From positions 1 to 64,000 of the forward strand of contig JANQPN010000078.1 in assembly GCA_028289455.1 (NCBI GenBank): DNA of 64,000 bases. Reading direction: 5' to 3'. Each line of letters opens with the position of its first letter. The first letter of the stretch is position 1. Shown piece after piece: positions 7,392 to 15,401 of this stretch. The DNA comes from Wenzhouxiangellaceae bacterium. GTDB taxonomy: Bacteria > Pseudomonadota > Gammaproteobacteria > Xanthomonadales > Wenzhouxiangellaceae. The position numbers were made by a program, and so were the translations under genes. Under the pieces are notes generated by a model. That model searched no databases and was not told where the DNA came from. It was given only the letters and a program-made list of their open reading frames with translations.

Positions 7392-9182
7392 GTGAAGCCA
7401 TCTGGTATACAAAATGCAGGTGCATTGCTGCTGGTATTGCTGATCGGTGCTTTGCTGGCGGTATTGCTGGTCAATGAATACCGCGCCAACACTGCACTGA
7501 TAGAACAGAATCAGCGATTATTGAAGTCAACGGCTTACAAGACACTGAACCTGTTCATAGAAGAGCAACTGAGTACCTATCCGAGAGAGCTGAATACGCT
7601 GAAAAACCAATGGAAAGCGTTCTCACCGGATATCTACTGGTTCAACCAGGGCCAGCAGATGTACCCGTTTGTCGCCGGGAGTGATATGGAGTCAATTTTT
7701 GAGCAGATGTGGTCAGATTACGCTGATGATGGTGGCCCGTCAGAACATGCTGGCTCTGAAGATGCAACACGCCGTTTCCTGACTTTACAGGTACTGTCAG
7801 CGGCCAGGGCAGGAGATCAGGATCTGCTGCGAGAAAACCTGGGCAAATTCTTAACCCACAAGGAAAACTACTCGCTGCTCCCGGTTGAGGAAATAGTCAG
7901 CTGGCTGGTCTTGCTGGCTGCAGATGATGTGTCCTGGTCCGATGAGTTTGCCGGCAATGCGCTGATAAAAGGCTGGCAGGGCGGGCGGCAAACGATTGCC
8001 TCGGTGGCAGATAGTTTTCTGCTGAACAGCAACAGCATTTCAGCCCATGATCTGCAGTTGATGCAAGCATATATAACCAGGGCTGCGAAAAGGCATGACG
8101 TGAGTATTGCACCATTTCAGCAGTATCTTGACAGGTTGTATCAACCACTGCAGTTGCCTGATTTTCCTGACCAGGGAATATGGCTGCTGGACGAGCAATG
8201 GTTGGTGATAGCCAGGGACAATAAGCAGCATATAGTGATTCCTGCTGAGCTGGAAAAGCGCATAGCGCGTGTTGAAGAGCTATTGAAACATCAGGGGCTG
8301 TTAAACAGTGATGATCAGTTGACAACCAGCGTTAATACGAACTGGCTGTCACTGGATGAATCCACCATCAGCATTAACAAGATATCCTGGGAACAGGCCC
8401 TGCAAAGGCAACGGTATTTCTTTTTATTGAAGTTGCTGCTTCTCGCTGTCTTGCTTGTGCTGGCGGTTATCGCCGGTTATGCGGTTCGGCAGCGTATAAG
8501 GCGGAAACAGGCATTCATAAGAATGCAGGAAGATTTTATCAACCTGATTTCACATGAACTAAAAACGCCTTTGGCTTCCATTCGCATCATGTCGGAAACA
8601 CTGGATAAGCGTTTGCAGCAGAACCTGGAGCCGCGGGATTACACCCGGCGGATTATTGCTGAGTCTGATCGGCTGCAAATGATGGTCAGCAATATTCTGT
8701 CTTACAACCAGCTTGGTGAAGCCCGGGATTCATTATCAAGTGATCAGTTTGACCTTCTGGATGTCATTACAGAAACCACTGATGATTTTGAAGAAGCCGG
8801 AACAGGGCAGCTGGAATTCAGGCTGAATATTCCTGAGAACACCTGTATATCAATCAATAGGTTACTATTTGTTTTGGTGATCAGAAATTTGATTTCCAAT
8901 GCCATTAAGTACAAAGCACACGCCATAGTAAAGGTCAACTTAGAATATGAAGCGGAAAGTCATAGTCTGATTGTCCGTGATAATGGTATCGGTATTCCTG
9001 ATAATGAATGGGAACAGGTGTTCGAAAAGTTTTACCGCTCTCCGCAAACCAGCCGGCAAAAAGGTATAGGGCTTGGTTTATCTCTAAGCCGAGCCATCAT
9101 GCGTAAATATGGTGGTGATTTGAAAGTGCTGGGATCCGATAGTCACGGCACGCATTGGCAAATACAATTTGGTCGGGCATGA
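7392..9182 (+). CDS. Membrane sensor histidine kinase
   Basis: 596 residues from GTG 7392 (GGAAGGCAGA upstream). A first membrane helix lies near residues 10-30 (ALLLVLLIGALLAVLLV) and a second near 340-365 (FLLKLLLLAVLLVLAVIAGY), enclosing a periplasmic region of about 310 residues with no recognised domain. The cytoplasmic part has a HisKA box with the phosphoacceptor His388 (LISHELKTPLASI), an N-box (NLISNAIKY), a G1 box (DNGIGIP) and a G2 box (KGIGLGLSLS). It overlaps the response regulator by 4 nt (ATGA). The unusually long sensor domain and the co-transcribed vWA lipoprotein suggest envelope sensing. The signal is unknown. Confidence 0.93.
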   Translation: MKPSGIQNAGALLLVLLIGALLAVLLVNEYRANTALIEQNQRLLKSTAYKTLNLFIEEQLSTYPRELNTLKNQWKAFSPDIYWFNQGQQMYPFVAGSDMESIFEQMWSDYADDGGPSEHAGSEDATRRFLTLQVLSAARAGDQDLLRENLGKFLTHKENYSLLPVEEIVSWLVLLAADDVSWSDEFAGNALIKGWQGGRQTIASVADSFLLNSNSISAHDLQLMQAYITRAAKRHDVSIAPFQQYLDRLYQPLQLPDFPDQGIWLLDEQWLVIARDNKQHIVIPAELEKRIARVEELLKHQGLLNSDDQLTTSVNTNWLSLDESTISINKISWEQALQRQRYFFLLKLLLLAVLLVLAVIAGYAVRQRIRRKQAFIRMQEDFINLISHELKTPLASIRIMSETLDKRLQQNLEPRDYTRRIIAESDRLQMMVSNILSYNQLGEARDSLSSDQFDLLDVITETTDDFEEAGTGQLEFRLNIPENTCISINRLLFVLVIRNLISNAIKYKAHAIVKVNLEYEAESHSLIVRDNGIGIPDNEWEQVFEKFYRSPQTSRQKGIGLGLSLSRAIMRKYGGDLKVLGSDSHGTHWQIQFGRA

Positions 9183-9859
9183 GCAGACTGCTAGTTGTAG
9201 AAGATGACGAAAATCTTCGGCTGACGCTGCTCGATAACCTGGAACTGGAGGGGTTCGACGTCCAGGTGGCAGCAACTGTGGCTGAAGCAGAGGTGCTGAT
9301 TGGAGAGGTGGATCTCTGCATCCTGGATATCATGCTGCCCGATGGCAACGGCTATGATTTCTGCCAATGGGTCAGAAACCGCGACCTGAACGTATTAATT
9401 CTGATGCTGACAGCCAGAACTCTGGACCGGGACATCGACTCAGGTTTTGAATCAGGTGCAGATGATTATCTGGTCAAACCATACCGAATGCGTGAATTAT
9501 TGCTGCGCATCAAAGCACTGTTACGCCGCAGAGCGATGCCTTTATCACAACAGGCCAACACGCAGATCAATGGATTCGATATATGCTGGCCTGCCAGACA
9601 GGTTAACCATCAGGGCAACAGCGTGCACCTGACCAAAACAGAATTCGATCTATTGCAGTACCTGTACGACAATTTAGACACGGTCAAATCACGTGACGAC
9701 ATTCTGAATGCAGTGTGGGGTGAAAGTGTCTACGTGGATAACCGCACGGTCGACAATTTTGTCGCCGGAATCAAAAAGCATTTGAACCTGAAACAAGGTC
9801 AGCCATTTTATATTCGCTCTGTTCGTGGAGTAGGGTATTGCCTACAGTCAAAGCAGTAA
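9179..9859 (+). CDS. OmpR/PhoB-type response regulator
   Basis: 226 residues from the ATG at 9179, which overlaps the kinase stop. The receiver domain has the acidic pair EDD at 8-10, phosphoacceptor Asp50 (LCILDIMLPDG), a Thr in MLTART and the Lys of YLVKPYRM. The C-terminal winged helix (LTKTEFDLLQYLYDN, then DDILNAVWGE and VDNRTVDNFVAGIKKHL) is of the OmpR class, ending in RSVRGVGYCL. It is the cognate partner of the upstream kinase by position. About 200 bp without a gene follow, AT-rich, up to the GntR promoter region. Confidence 0.95.
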   Translation: MSRLLVVEDDENLRLTLLDNLELEGFDVQVAATVAEAEVLIGEVDLCILDIMLPDGNGYDFCQWVRNRDLNVLILMLTARTLDRDIDSGFESGADDYLVKPYRMRELLLRIKALLRRRAMPLSQQANTQINGFDICWPARQVNHQGNSVHLTKTEFDLLQYLYDNLDTVKSRDDILNAVWGESVYVDNRTVDNFVAGIKKHLNLKQGQPFYIRSVRGVGYCLQSKQ

Positions 9860-10005
9860 TCCTGTCTGTTACAGCCCGGATCATAGGCTGCTAATTAAAA
9901 TCCTCGCTATTTGAATAACATTAATAAAAACATCTAAGCTTCTAATAAATAAAGCTAAAAACGCTTATTTTTTCTGTTAGATAATATTTTTCCACAACAA
10001 AACAG

Positions 10006-10051
10006 TTGCATAGCACATGAACCCTATGTACCATTCATACACATGGTACAT
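10006..10051 (+). promoter_or_regulatory. Candidate promoter with perfect inverted repeat operator before the GntR gene
   Basis: A perfect 9-bp inverted repeat, ATGTACCAT (10026-10034) and ATGGTACAT (10043-10051) with 8 bp between, lies 16 bp before the GntR start codon. A TTGCAT at 10006 and TACCAT at 10029, 17 bp apart, could be -35 and -10 boxes, placing the left arm over the -10. YtrA-type GntR proteins usually repress their own operon from such a palindrome. The palindrome is seen directly; promoter and autoregulation are inferred. Confidence 0.6.
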
Positions 10052-10067
10052 ATGGAACAACAATATT

Positions 10068-10457
10068 ATGGAAATAACCATCAATATCGATGATCCGAAC
10101 CCGTTGTTTGCCCAGTTGATCGAACAGATCAAGCAGGCGGTACTTAATGGTGATTGTTCACCTGGTGATGCTTTGCCGTCAATACGGCAACTGGCTAATG
10201 ACCTGGATTTAAACAGTAAGACGGTTGCCAAGGCATACCGCTTGCTGGAACGTGATTCGGTGATTCAGACCAGAGGGTACCGGGGCACCTTCATTCATCC
10301 CGATGCAAAAGCCAACTGCACCGTCGATTTGAATGCATGGGTAACCAACAAACTGACAGAAACCATTGCGGCATTCAGGCAGGCTGGTGTAACGGATTCA
10401 GAAATCCGGATTGCATTCGGCAATGTAATGAATGAACGCGGTAACCAAGGAGCCTGA
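10068..10457 (+). CDS. GntR-family regulator, YtrA-type (short)
   Basis: 129 residues from ATG 10068. The frame extends upstream to 10017, but those codons cover the palindromic operator, so the later start beginning MEITINIDDPNPLFAQL is preferred. The winged helix is intact: LIEQIKQAVLNGDCSPGDALPSIRQLANDLDLNSKTVAKAYRLL. Only about 50 residues follow the DNA-binding domain, as in YtrA regulators that lack a large effector domain. The next gene begins 2 bp after its stop, so the two form an operon, probably self-repressed. Confidence 0.92.
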   Translation: MEITINIDDPNPLFAQLIEQIKQAVLNGDCSPGDALPSIRQLANDLDLNSKTVAKAYRLLERDSVIQTRGYRGTFIHPDAKANCTVDLNAWVTNKLTETIAAFRQAGVTDSEIRIAFGNVMNERGNQGA

Positions 10458-10459
10458 CA

Positions 10460-11341
10460 ATGATGACATGGTCCAGCATGCTTTTTTACATTATCTTCGC
10501 GGGGCAGATATTTCTGATGTCTTACTACATTCCCCGTCAGCTGCTCCGGCGGATGGATTGTATACATAAAAAATACCCGCGCTCGGAGTATCCAAAGCTG
10601 TATCCGAAGTCCAAAGAGTATTACACCATTGCCCACTGGCTGTTCAAAAATGTATACAGAGGAATTCTTGTACTGGGTGTGATCATTTTTATCCTGCTGA
10701 TGACGGTGGTTGACCACAGCACATTTGCCGATGATGGTTTCATTTCTGAATTCTGGCCGATGCTGTATGGGCTGATTCAGTTTGCACCGTTGTTGATTCT
10801 GGAGTTTTCCGGGTACAGCCAGTTCAAACTGATGCGGCAACTGAACACCAGTAAAACCAGAAAGGCTGAACTGCGGCCCCGGCGGCTGTTTGATTTTATT
10901 TCGCCATGGCTGTTCTGGGCAGCAGTTCTGATTCTCCTGGCCGAGATTGTTTTTGATTTTTATATCCATGGATTCGTGGTTGAGTGGAACCACGATACCG
11001 TTCAACGAACCATTGTCATTACAGTAACCAATCTGTTCATTTGGGCCGTGGGTGCCTGGAATCTGTATGGCCTGAAGCAGGATCCGCATCAGGCAATGGA
11101 AGACCGCAACCGGCAGATGAAGTTACAACTGACCACCATGTTTTATGCCAGCATTCTGTTAAGCCTTTTCATGATGACTCAGGCTGCGGACAGCGCCTTT
11201 GATCTGGATTTTCTGGATGCGCCGCTGCTTAGTTTGTATTTTCAGATTATTGCTTATTTTTCAGTTGGTTATCTGATCAGAAATGTAAGGCTTGAAGACA
11301 TCAATTTCGATGTTTACAAAGCGGATGCTCCCATGACCTGA
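10460..11341 (+). CDS. Multi-pass membrane protein of unknown function in the GntR operon
   Basis: 293 residues with about six or seven hydrophobic segments, among them LFYIIFAGQIFLMSYYI, GILVLGVIIFILLMTVV, ISPWLFWAAVLILLAEIVF, TIVITVTNLFIWAVGAW, FYASILLSLFMM and a last one near 260-280. It has no ATP-binding motif, so it is not the ATPase of a YtrA-type ABC system; it may be a permease-like or structural membrane protein. I recognise no family. Ribosome site AAGGAG precedes ATG 10460 (a second ATG at 10463 is possible). Co-transcription with the regulator is the only functional clue. Confidence 0.8.
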   Translation: MMTWSSMLFYIIFAGQIFLMSYYIPRQLLRRMDCIHKKYPRSEYPKLYPKSKEYYTIAHWLFKNVYRGILVLGVIIFILLMTVVDHSTFADDGFISEFWPMLYGLIQFAPLLILEFSGYSQFKLMRQLNTSKTRKAELRPRRLFDFISPWLFWAAVLILLAEIVFDFYIHGFVVEWNHDTVQRTIVITVTNLFIWAVGAWNLYGLKQDPHQAMEDRNRQMKLQLTTMFYASILLSLFMMTQAADSAFDLDFLDAPLLSLYFQIIAYFSVGYLIRNVRLEDINFDVYKADAPMT

Positions 11342-11440
11342 GCAATCTCAACATGCTGAGTCAGCCTGTCACAACGATGGGCCGGCTCAGAAACCCGAAC
11401 TTCATTTATTTATTACCTGGCTTTAAAGGAGGAGATTCCT

Positions 11441-13627
11441 ATGCCTGTAAAACGCAATTTGCTTCCCTACATTGCAGCGGCCTGTGTGAAATTAATCATC
11501 GCATTGATTATCCGTGTTTCGTCCGTTGAGGCTGCTGATGTAACACAGATCGACCCATTCCCGTATGCACAGCCGGAGAGTGTAGGTATTTCACAGGATG
11601 TCGTTGATTCGCTGACTTCTGAGATTCAATCAATGGTAGACAGTGAGCAGCTGGTGGGCGCTGAGCTGGTCATCATCAAAGACCGCCGGACAATACTGCG
11701 TAAAGCTTTCGGCTGGAAAGACCGTGAAGCCGGCGAGCCGATGCAGATCGATGCGGTTTACTGTGTACGCTCGATGACCAAACCGCTGGTGGGCACCGCC
11801 GTGCAGATGCTGATCGATGAAGGCCGGTTATCGCTGGAAACCCTGGTGCAGGACATTCTGCCTGCTTTTGCCACGCCGCAGACCGAAACGATCACCATTG
11901 AGCATCTGCTGACCCATACCAGCGGGCTGCCGTTTACCACTTTCCGCAGGGCATTATCAGATTATGCTGATCTGGCCGAAGTAGCTGCTGAAGCCGCTGC
12001 AACCGAACTGTTGTTCGAGCCGGGCACCGGTTTTCAATACAGCGATGCAGGCAGCGATACACTGGGTGCAATTGTGACGCAGGTTTCAGGCATACCGGCC
12101 GAGCAATTTATTCAGCAGCGTATTCTGAAGCCGCTGAATATGCACGACAGCGTAACGCTGCTGGGTGAAAATGAATCTGTTAAAGCGCGTATCCCCAGTG
12201 CCTATTCCGGCGGAACGGCATCCTGGTCGAAGCACTGGGAACCTTCAGATCCGCCGATATTTCCGCTATTTCTGACTTCCCAGAGCCTGTATTCAACCAC
12301 TGTTGATTACGCAAAATTTCTGTCGCTGTGGATGGATGAAGGTCAAGCCAATAACAGTCAGCTGCTGTCACAACAGGCCGTGAAGCGGGCGCTGACAGCT
12401 GCCAATAAGATGGGCGAGTATCCGAATGCTATGGATGGCCTGGATACTTATTACGGCCAGCAATGGCTGCTGTACAGCAGTGACGATGAGACGGAATTAT
12501 CAGAACCGGTGATGTTCGGGCATGACGGTTCCGATGGCACCCATGCTTGGGTCTGGCCTGAACAGGATCTGATGGTGCTGTTTTTCACCCAGTCACGCGG
12601 CACGCTGGCCGGTATTGGACTCCAGCAGTCTTTGCAGCAACTGGTGTCAGGCCCTGCAGATGTGTCCGCAACCGCTGATCTACAAGGTGACAATCCGGTA
12701 GAGCAGGTGGCCGGCATTTACTGGGATCAAAGCGTTTCACATGCTTACTACGTGGTCACCCCGCACAATAACGGTTTGATACTCCGGCGTCCGGGGAAAA
12801 TGCAGATCATCTTCAAACCCGGTGACCAGCCTGATCAATATGTGCATGAATCAGGGGCACAGGCCAGCATAGAATTCGAGCGGGCAGACGATGGTTCCGT
12901 TAAAGGTATGCACACCTTCTTCGGTGAGGAAGTTGAATATGATCCGCGGCACGTGCCTGTTGAAGGATTGCCGTCTGCCGAGCAGGTGGTTGCAATGGTT
13001 CAGCAGGCGCACGGTATCGACAATCTGGCATCGCTGGGTGTGGTTCAAATGCGCGGCACAATGGATTTTATTGACCGGAAAATTTCCGGGTCGATCAATA
13101 CATTATTTGATCTGCAGCGCACCCGCACCGATGTGCAGATAGCTTCCAGTGAGCAGACCATCGTGATTAATGCAGATAAGGGTTGGAGTGAGGCATCCGC
13201 CACCGGTGTTGATCTGTTATCCGGCCGGATACTGCAGCAGGAACTGCTGGGGCAGACCAGGGTGTTATACGGCAACTGGATGGACTATTACGATCATGTA
13301 GAAGTGCTCAAGCGGGTCCACTTCCGGGAAGCTTCGTTAATTATGCTGCGGGTGGCAACCGAGCAGGGGATCGAATCTGCAATGTTTGTGGATGAGGAGT
13401 CCGGGCTGTTGATTCGCAAAGACGATCTGCTACAGGTTCCCGGGATGGGGATCGTCGGCACGCAAAGTCTGTTTGAGGATTATCGGGATGTGGGCGGTAT
13501 GAAACTGTCATTCGACAATATAACCCGCTATGCAAGTCAGTTTATTGGGCGGGTTGTGATGAAGGTTGAGGAGGCTGCAACCGGGGTTGAGGTTGCAGAC
13601 GATACATTTTTGATGCCTTCAGGATAG
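11441..13627 (+). CDS. Serine hydrolase, beta-lactamase class C/DD-peptidase fold
   Basis: 728 residues with a very strong ribosome site (AAAGGAGGAG). A signal-peptide-like N-terminus (residues 1-31) precedes the catalytic domain. The nucleophile motif S-x-x-K is Ser111-Met-Thr-Lys114 (CVRSMTKPLVG). The second motif is Tyr-Ser-Asp (FQYSDAGSD) rather than Tyr-x-Asn, and the third region is FGHDGSDGTHAW. From about 420 on there is a large C-terminal region of mixed beta structure with no family I can name. Likely an exported esterase or peptidase-like enzyme; the substrate cannot be told. It stands alone, with terminator-like inverted repeats beyond it. Confidence 0.88.
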   Translation: MPVKRNLLPYIAAACVKLIIALIIRVSSVEAADVTQIDPFPYAQPESVGISQDVVDSLTSEIQSMVDSEQLVGAELVIIKDRRTILRKAFGWKDREAGEPMQIDAVYCVRSMTKPLVGTAVQMLIDEGRLSLETLVQDILPAFATPQTETITIEHLLTHTSGLPFTTFRRALSDYADLAEVAAEAAATELLFEPGTGFQYSDAGSDTLGAIVTQVSGIPAEQFIQQRILKPLNMHDSVTLLGENESVKARIPSAYSGGTASWSKHWEPSDPPIFPLFLTSQSLYSTTVDYAKFLSLWMDEGQANNSQLLSQQAVKRALTAANKMGEYPNAMDGLDTYYGQQWLLYSSDDETELSEPVMFGHDGSDGTHAWVWPEQDLMVLFFTQSRGTLAGIGLQQSLQQLVSGPADVSATADLQGDNPVEQVAGIYWDQSVSHAYYVVTPHNNGLILRRPGKMQIIFKPGDQPDQYVHESGAQASIEFERADDGSVKGMHTFFGEEVEYDPRHVPVEGLPSAEQVVAMVQQAHGIDNLASLGVVQMRGTMDFIDRKISGSINTLFDLQRTRTDVQIASSEQTIVINADKGWSEASATGVDLLSGRILQQELLGQTRVLYGNWMDYYDHVEVLKRVHFREASLIMLRVATEQGIESAMFVDEESGLLIRKDDLLQVPGMGIVGTQSLFEDYRDVGGMKLSFDNITRYASQFIGRVVMKVEEAATGVEVADDTFLMPSG

Positions 13628-13678
13628 CCGGTCAGTACAGGTTAGAACACACTCTCGACTACCGGGCGACTGACCGGC
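13627..13678. repeat. Widely spaced inverted repeat after the serine hydrolase gene
   Basis: GCCGGTCAGT at 13627-13636 is repeated in reverse complement as ACTGACCGGC at 13669-13678, with 32 nt between. The left arm begins on the last base of the hydrolase stop codon. There is no T-run after it, so if it ends transcription it would not be a classical intrinsic terminator. Confidence 0.45.
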
Positions 13679-13695
13679 AGTTAGGAGGTGCTGGA

Positions 13696-13836
13696 ATGAC
13701 CGGGTTACGGACACAAAAACTGTTTTTATCTTGCGGAATTCGTAATCCGTTCAAGCGCTCTGCGGGCGTACTGAAATGCGTTCTGATTGGCTGTCCTACC
13801 AATCGGCCAAACCTGGAGGGGTTCTCAAAACCCTAG
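13696..13836 (+). CDS. Doubtful 46-residue frame with near-perfect ribosome site, overlapping a repeat
   Basis: TTAGGAGGTG ends 5 nt before the ATG at 13696, an almost ideal Shine-Dalgarno, and the frame runs 46 codons to TAG 13834. Most of the coding part, however, is the first copy of the structured intergenic repeat described below, and the peptide (MTGLRTQKLFLSCGIRN...) shows no recognisable family. I think it more likely a by-product of the repeat than a gene. Confidence 0.2.
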   Translation: MTGLRTQKLFLSCGIRNPFKRSAGVLKCVLIGCPTNRPNLEGFSKP

Positions 13837-13848
13837 GGGCAACAAATA
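13758..13848. repeat. Structured intergenic repeat, copy 1
   Basis: About 91 nt, roughly 80% identical to copy 2 at 13921-14011. Shared cores are CTGCGGGCG, a GATTGG...CCAATC inverted pair and GGAGGGGTTCTCAAAACCCTA, the last itself a short hairpin (GGGTT/AACCC). It resembles the REP/BIME-like elements scattered in gammaproteobacterial genomes rather than a gene. Confidence 0.7.
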
Positions 13849-13920
13849 GGAAATATGAACGTGAAGAGTTTGATTGGAACAGAGCAGACAGGGGATTGAT
13901 TCGCGACATCCTGTCGCTCA

Positions 13921-14011
13921 CCCTGCGGGCGCGCTGAAGCGCGTCCCGATTGGCAATCCTGCCAATCGGTCGAACCGGAGGGGTTCTCAAAACCCTACGA
14001 AACAACAAATA
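13921..14011. repeat. Structured intergenic repeat, copy 2
   Basis: Second copy of the element at 13758-13848, in the same orientation 72 bp further on. It has a fuller GATTGGCAATCCTGCCAATC hairpin and the same GGGGTTCTCAAAACCCTA end, and it runs straight into the terminator at 14011-14040. The stretch 13849-13920 between copies has no gene. Confidence 0.7.
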
Positions 14012-14040
14012 AAAAAGCCCACCGGGTGGTGGGCTTTTTT
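14011..14040. terminator. Strong bidirectional intrinsic terminator
   Basis: Perfect 13-bp stem AAAAAAGCCCACC / GGTGGGCTTTTTT with a 4-nt loop. It has A- and T-runs on both sides and so can act in either direction. It directly precedes the tRNA-Glu-like sequence at 14044 and would insulate the island from the repeats. Confidence 0.9.
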
Positions 14041-14043
14041 ATT

Positions 14044-14056
14044 TGGCGTCCCCTAG
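14044..14056. other. Candidate att-like direct repeat (left)
   Basis: TGGCGTCCCCTAG is identical to the 3' end of tRNA-Glu (including encoded CCA) at 15402-15414 in the same orientation. The next bases, ACGAA, continue like the 5' part of that tRNA (complement TTCGTCTAG), so this looks like a remnant of tRNA-Glu with its middle deleted. Together the two copies bracket 1.35 kb of low-GC DNA with two genes. Confidence 0.55.
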
Positions 14057-14210
14057 ACGAATTGTACCCCTATGTATGCAGGAAAATGTCACGGTACGAG
14101 TGCAAAAAATCAATAGTATCAGTTAGATAAAGAGTCTTGATGGGTTTACGAAGACAGCATTTCGCTACAATAGATGATATCGCTAGTGGCTTTAGTTCCA
14201 GAGGAAAGTT

Positions 14211-14417
14211 ATGGATACGATTGTTAAAGTAGAAATTCGATTGACAAAACAAGAAAGAGGTATATTTGAACTAGCATCAAAATTATCAGGGATTTCATTT
14301 GAAACTTGGCTGCGCGAAAGCTTGAGAGAAGCGTGTATAAATGAGTTTGGCCGCAATGGATATTCGACAGCACCGTATCAAAGAATTATTGAAAGTAGTC
14401 GTGACTTGCTTGATTAG
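14211..14417 (+). CDS. Small ribbon-helix-helix-like protein
   Basis: 68 residues (ribosome site GAGGAAAG). The pattern VKVEIRLTKQERGIFELASKLSGISFETWLRESLREAC, a beta strand followed by two helices, is that of Arc/CopG/MetJ-type DNA-binding proteins or the antitoxins related to them. Its base composition is clearly lower in GC than the surrounding chromosome. The next gene is convergent and encodes a coiled-coil membrane protein, not a typical toxin. It is a cargo gene of the putative tRNA-Glu island. Confidence 0.65.
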   Translation: MDTIVKVEIRLTKQERGIFELASKLSGISFETWLRESLREACINEFGRNGYSTAPYQRIIESSRDLLD

Positions 14418-14447
14418 CAATTAAAGATTGAATTTGAACATCGAATC

Positions 14448-15257
14448 TTATTCGAAAGCTGATGGTCTCGTTTCCTTAGTGACTGGATAAAGCTCAATTT
14501 CTACTATTCCATCGTCTTCATCACATAGGTAACTTATCATAACTATTCCATACTTCGTATCTGCATAACCTACGATATGTTCTTCACCTAATTCCATAAT
14601 AGTACTAGTGCGATCCAAGCCTCGAAAATAGATGCTTATTGCCTTGCTACTATGTGACCAGCAGTTCATCTCTGTGAAAGCTATATGAACTACCCCATCT
14701 TCAGTTGCAAAGTTCTCACCGACCTTTAGTTCCTTTGTAATTGGGAATTGATCTTCTAACGACCAGCAACTTGGCCTGATAAGCAAGTCATCACGTTGTT
14801 CAGTCATCTCGTTAAGAGAAGATGTCAAAGACAAGATCATAGACTCTTGGTCAGCAATGCGCTTGTTGCGTGAGCTTAGAGTGCTATCACATGACTCAAA
14901 TTCTGAATTACTGGAATCAAGTTGATTGTCAAGTTCATCGATTCGACGCTGTTGATAGTTAATCAGGTCTAGGTTCTTCCTGTTAGCTTCAACGTTTCCA
15001 CTGCTTGCTACTGTTTCAGATAATTCATTGTTGATTGCTTCAATTGATTCGATTCGGCTTTCACGATTAGTGACCGTTTCGCGAAGTCGATTTATTTCAT
15101 CATCTTTTAGTTGGAGCATTGAATCTTTTTGATCCGAGACACTCTGCATATTCGGTATCAAGAATGCTTGGTAGAGTAATATGCAGCACGTGAACCCAAC
15201 AGAAAACCCAGCTATTACTATGATTGGATGTTCTTTGAGACTCTGCCAGAAATTCAT
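14448..15257 (-). CDS. Membrane-anchored coiled-coil protein of unknown function
   Basis: 269 residues, low GC. One N-terminal membrane helix (VIAGFSVGFTCCILLYQAFLI, about 14-34) is followed by a long heptad-like coiled coil (about 40-155, rich in Glu, Asp, Asn, Ser and Arg). The C-terminal domain of about 110 residues begins at PSCWSLEDQFPITKEL and ends in a beta-rich segment (GIVMISYLCDEDDGIVEIELYPV). I recognise no family. A passenger gene of the putative island, convergent with the ribbon-helix-helix gene. Confidence 0.75.
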   Translation of the reverse strand: MNFWQSLKEHPIIVIAGFSVGFTCCILLYQAFLIPNMQSVSDQKDSMLQLKDDEINRLRETVTNRESRIESIEAINNELSETVASSGNVEANRKNLDLINYQQRRIDELDNQLDSSNSEFESCDSTLSSRNKRIADQESMILSLTSSLNEMTEQRDDLLIRPSCWSLEDQFPITKELKVGENFATEDGVVHIAFTEMNCWSHSSKAISIYFRGLDRTSTIMELGEEHIVGYADTKYGIVMISYLCDEDDGIVEIELYPVTKETRPSAFE

Positions 15258-15301
15258 TATTTTGTAGTGAAGTGATTGTATCCCTTGAATGCTTTGGAAT
15301 G

Positions 15302-15345
15302 AAAGCCTGTGGATAATTTTGACTTATCCACAGGCTTTATCCATA
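15302..15345. promoter_or_regulatory. 15-bp hairpin made of two inverted DnaA boxes, plus a third box
   Basis: AAAGCCTGTGGATAA (15302-15316) and its exact complement TTATCCACAGGCTTT (15324-15338) flank a 7-nt loop. Each arm holds a perfect TTATCCACA DnaA box, in opposite orientations, and TTATCCATA at 15337-15345 matches 8 of 9. It could be a DnaA-binding or origin-like site of the island, or merely the terminator behind tRNA-Glu, which is read leftward into it. The rest of 15258-15401 holds no gene. Confidence 0.6.
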
Positions 15346-15401
15346 AGTTTTGAAAGAATTGCTTTATATTTCAGCCACTTAGCAATTCAATCGTCTATGT
15401 G

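Noticed and set aside
10295..11089. 264-codon leftward frame opposite the GntR-operon membrane protein
   Set aside because: The plus-strand frame has a ribosome site, a coupled start and clear membrane helices; the antisense product is rich in Gln, Pro and His without domains.
13796..14056. Overlapping 60-70 codon frames in the repeat region
   Set aside because: They are made of the two structured repeats and the terminator; frames differ between the copies, so no protein is conserved.
15302..15345. Chromosomal origin of replication suggested by DnaA boxes
   Set aside because: No dnaA, dnaN, gidA or AT-rich unwinding region is nearby and there are only three boxes; reported as a local site instead.
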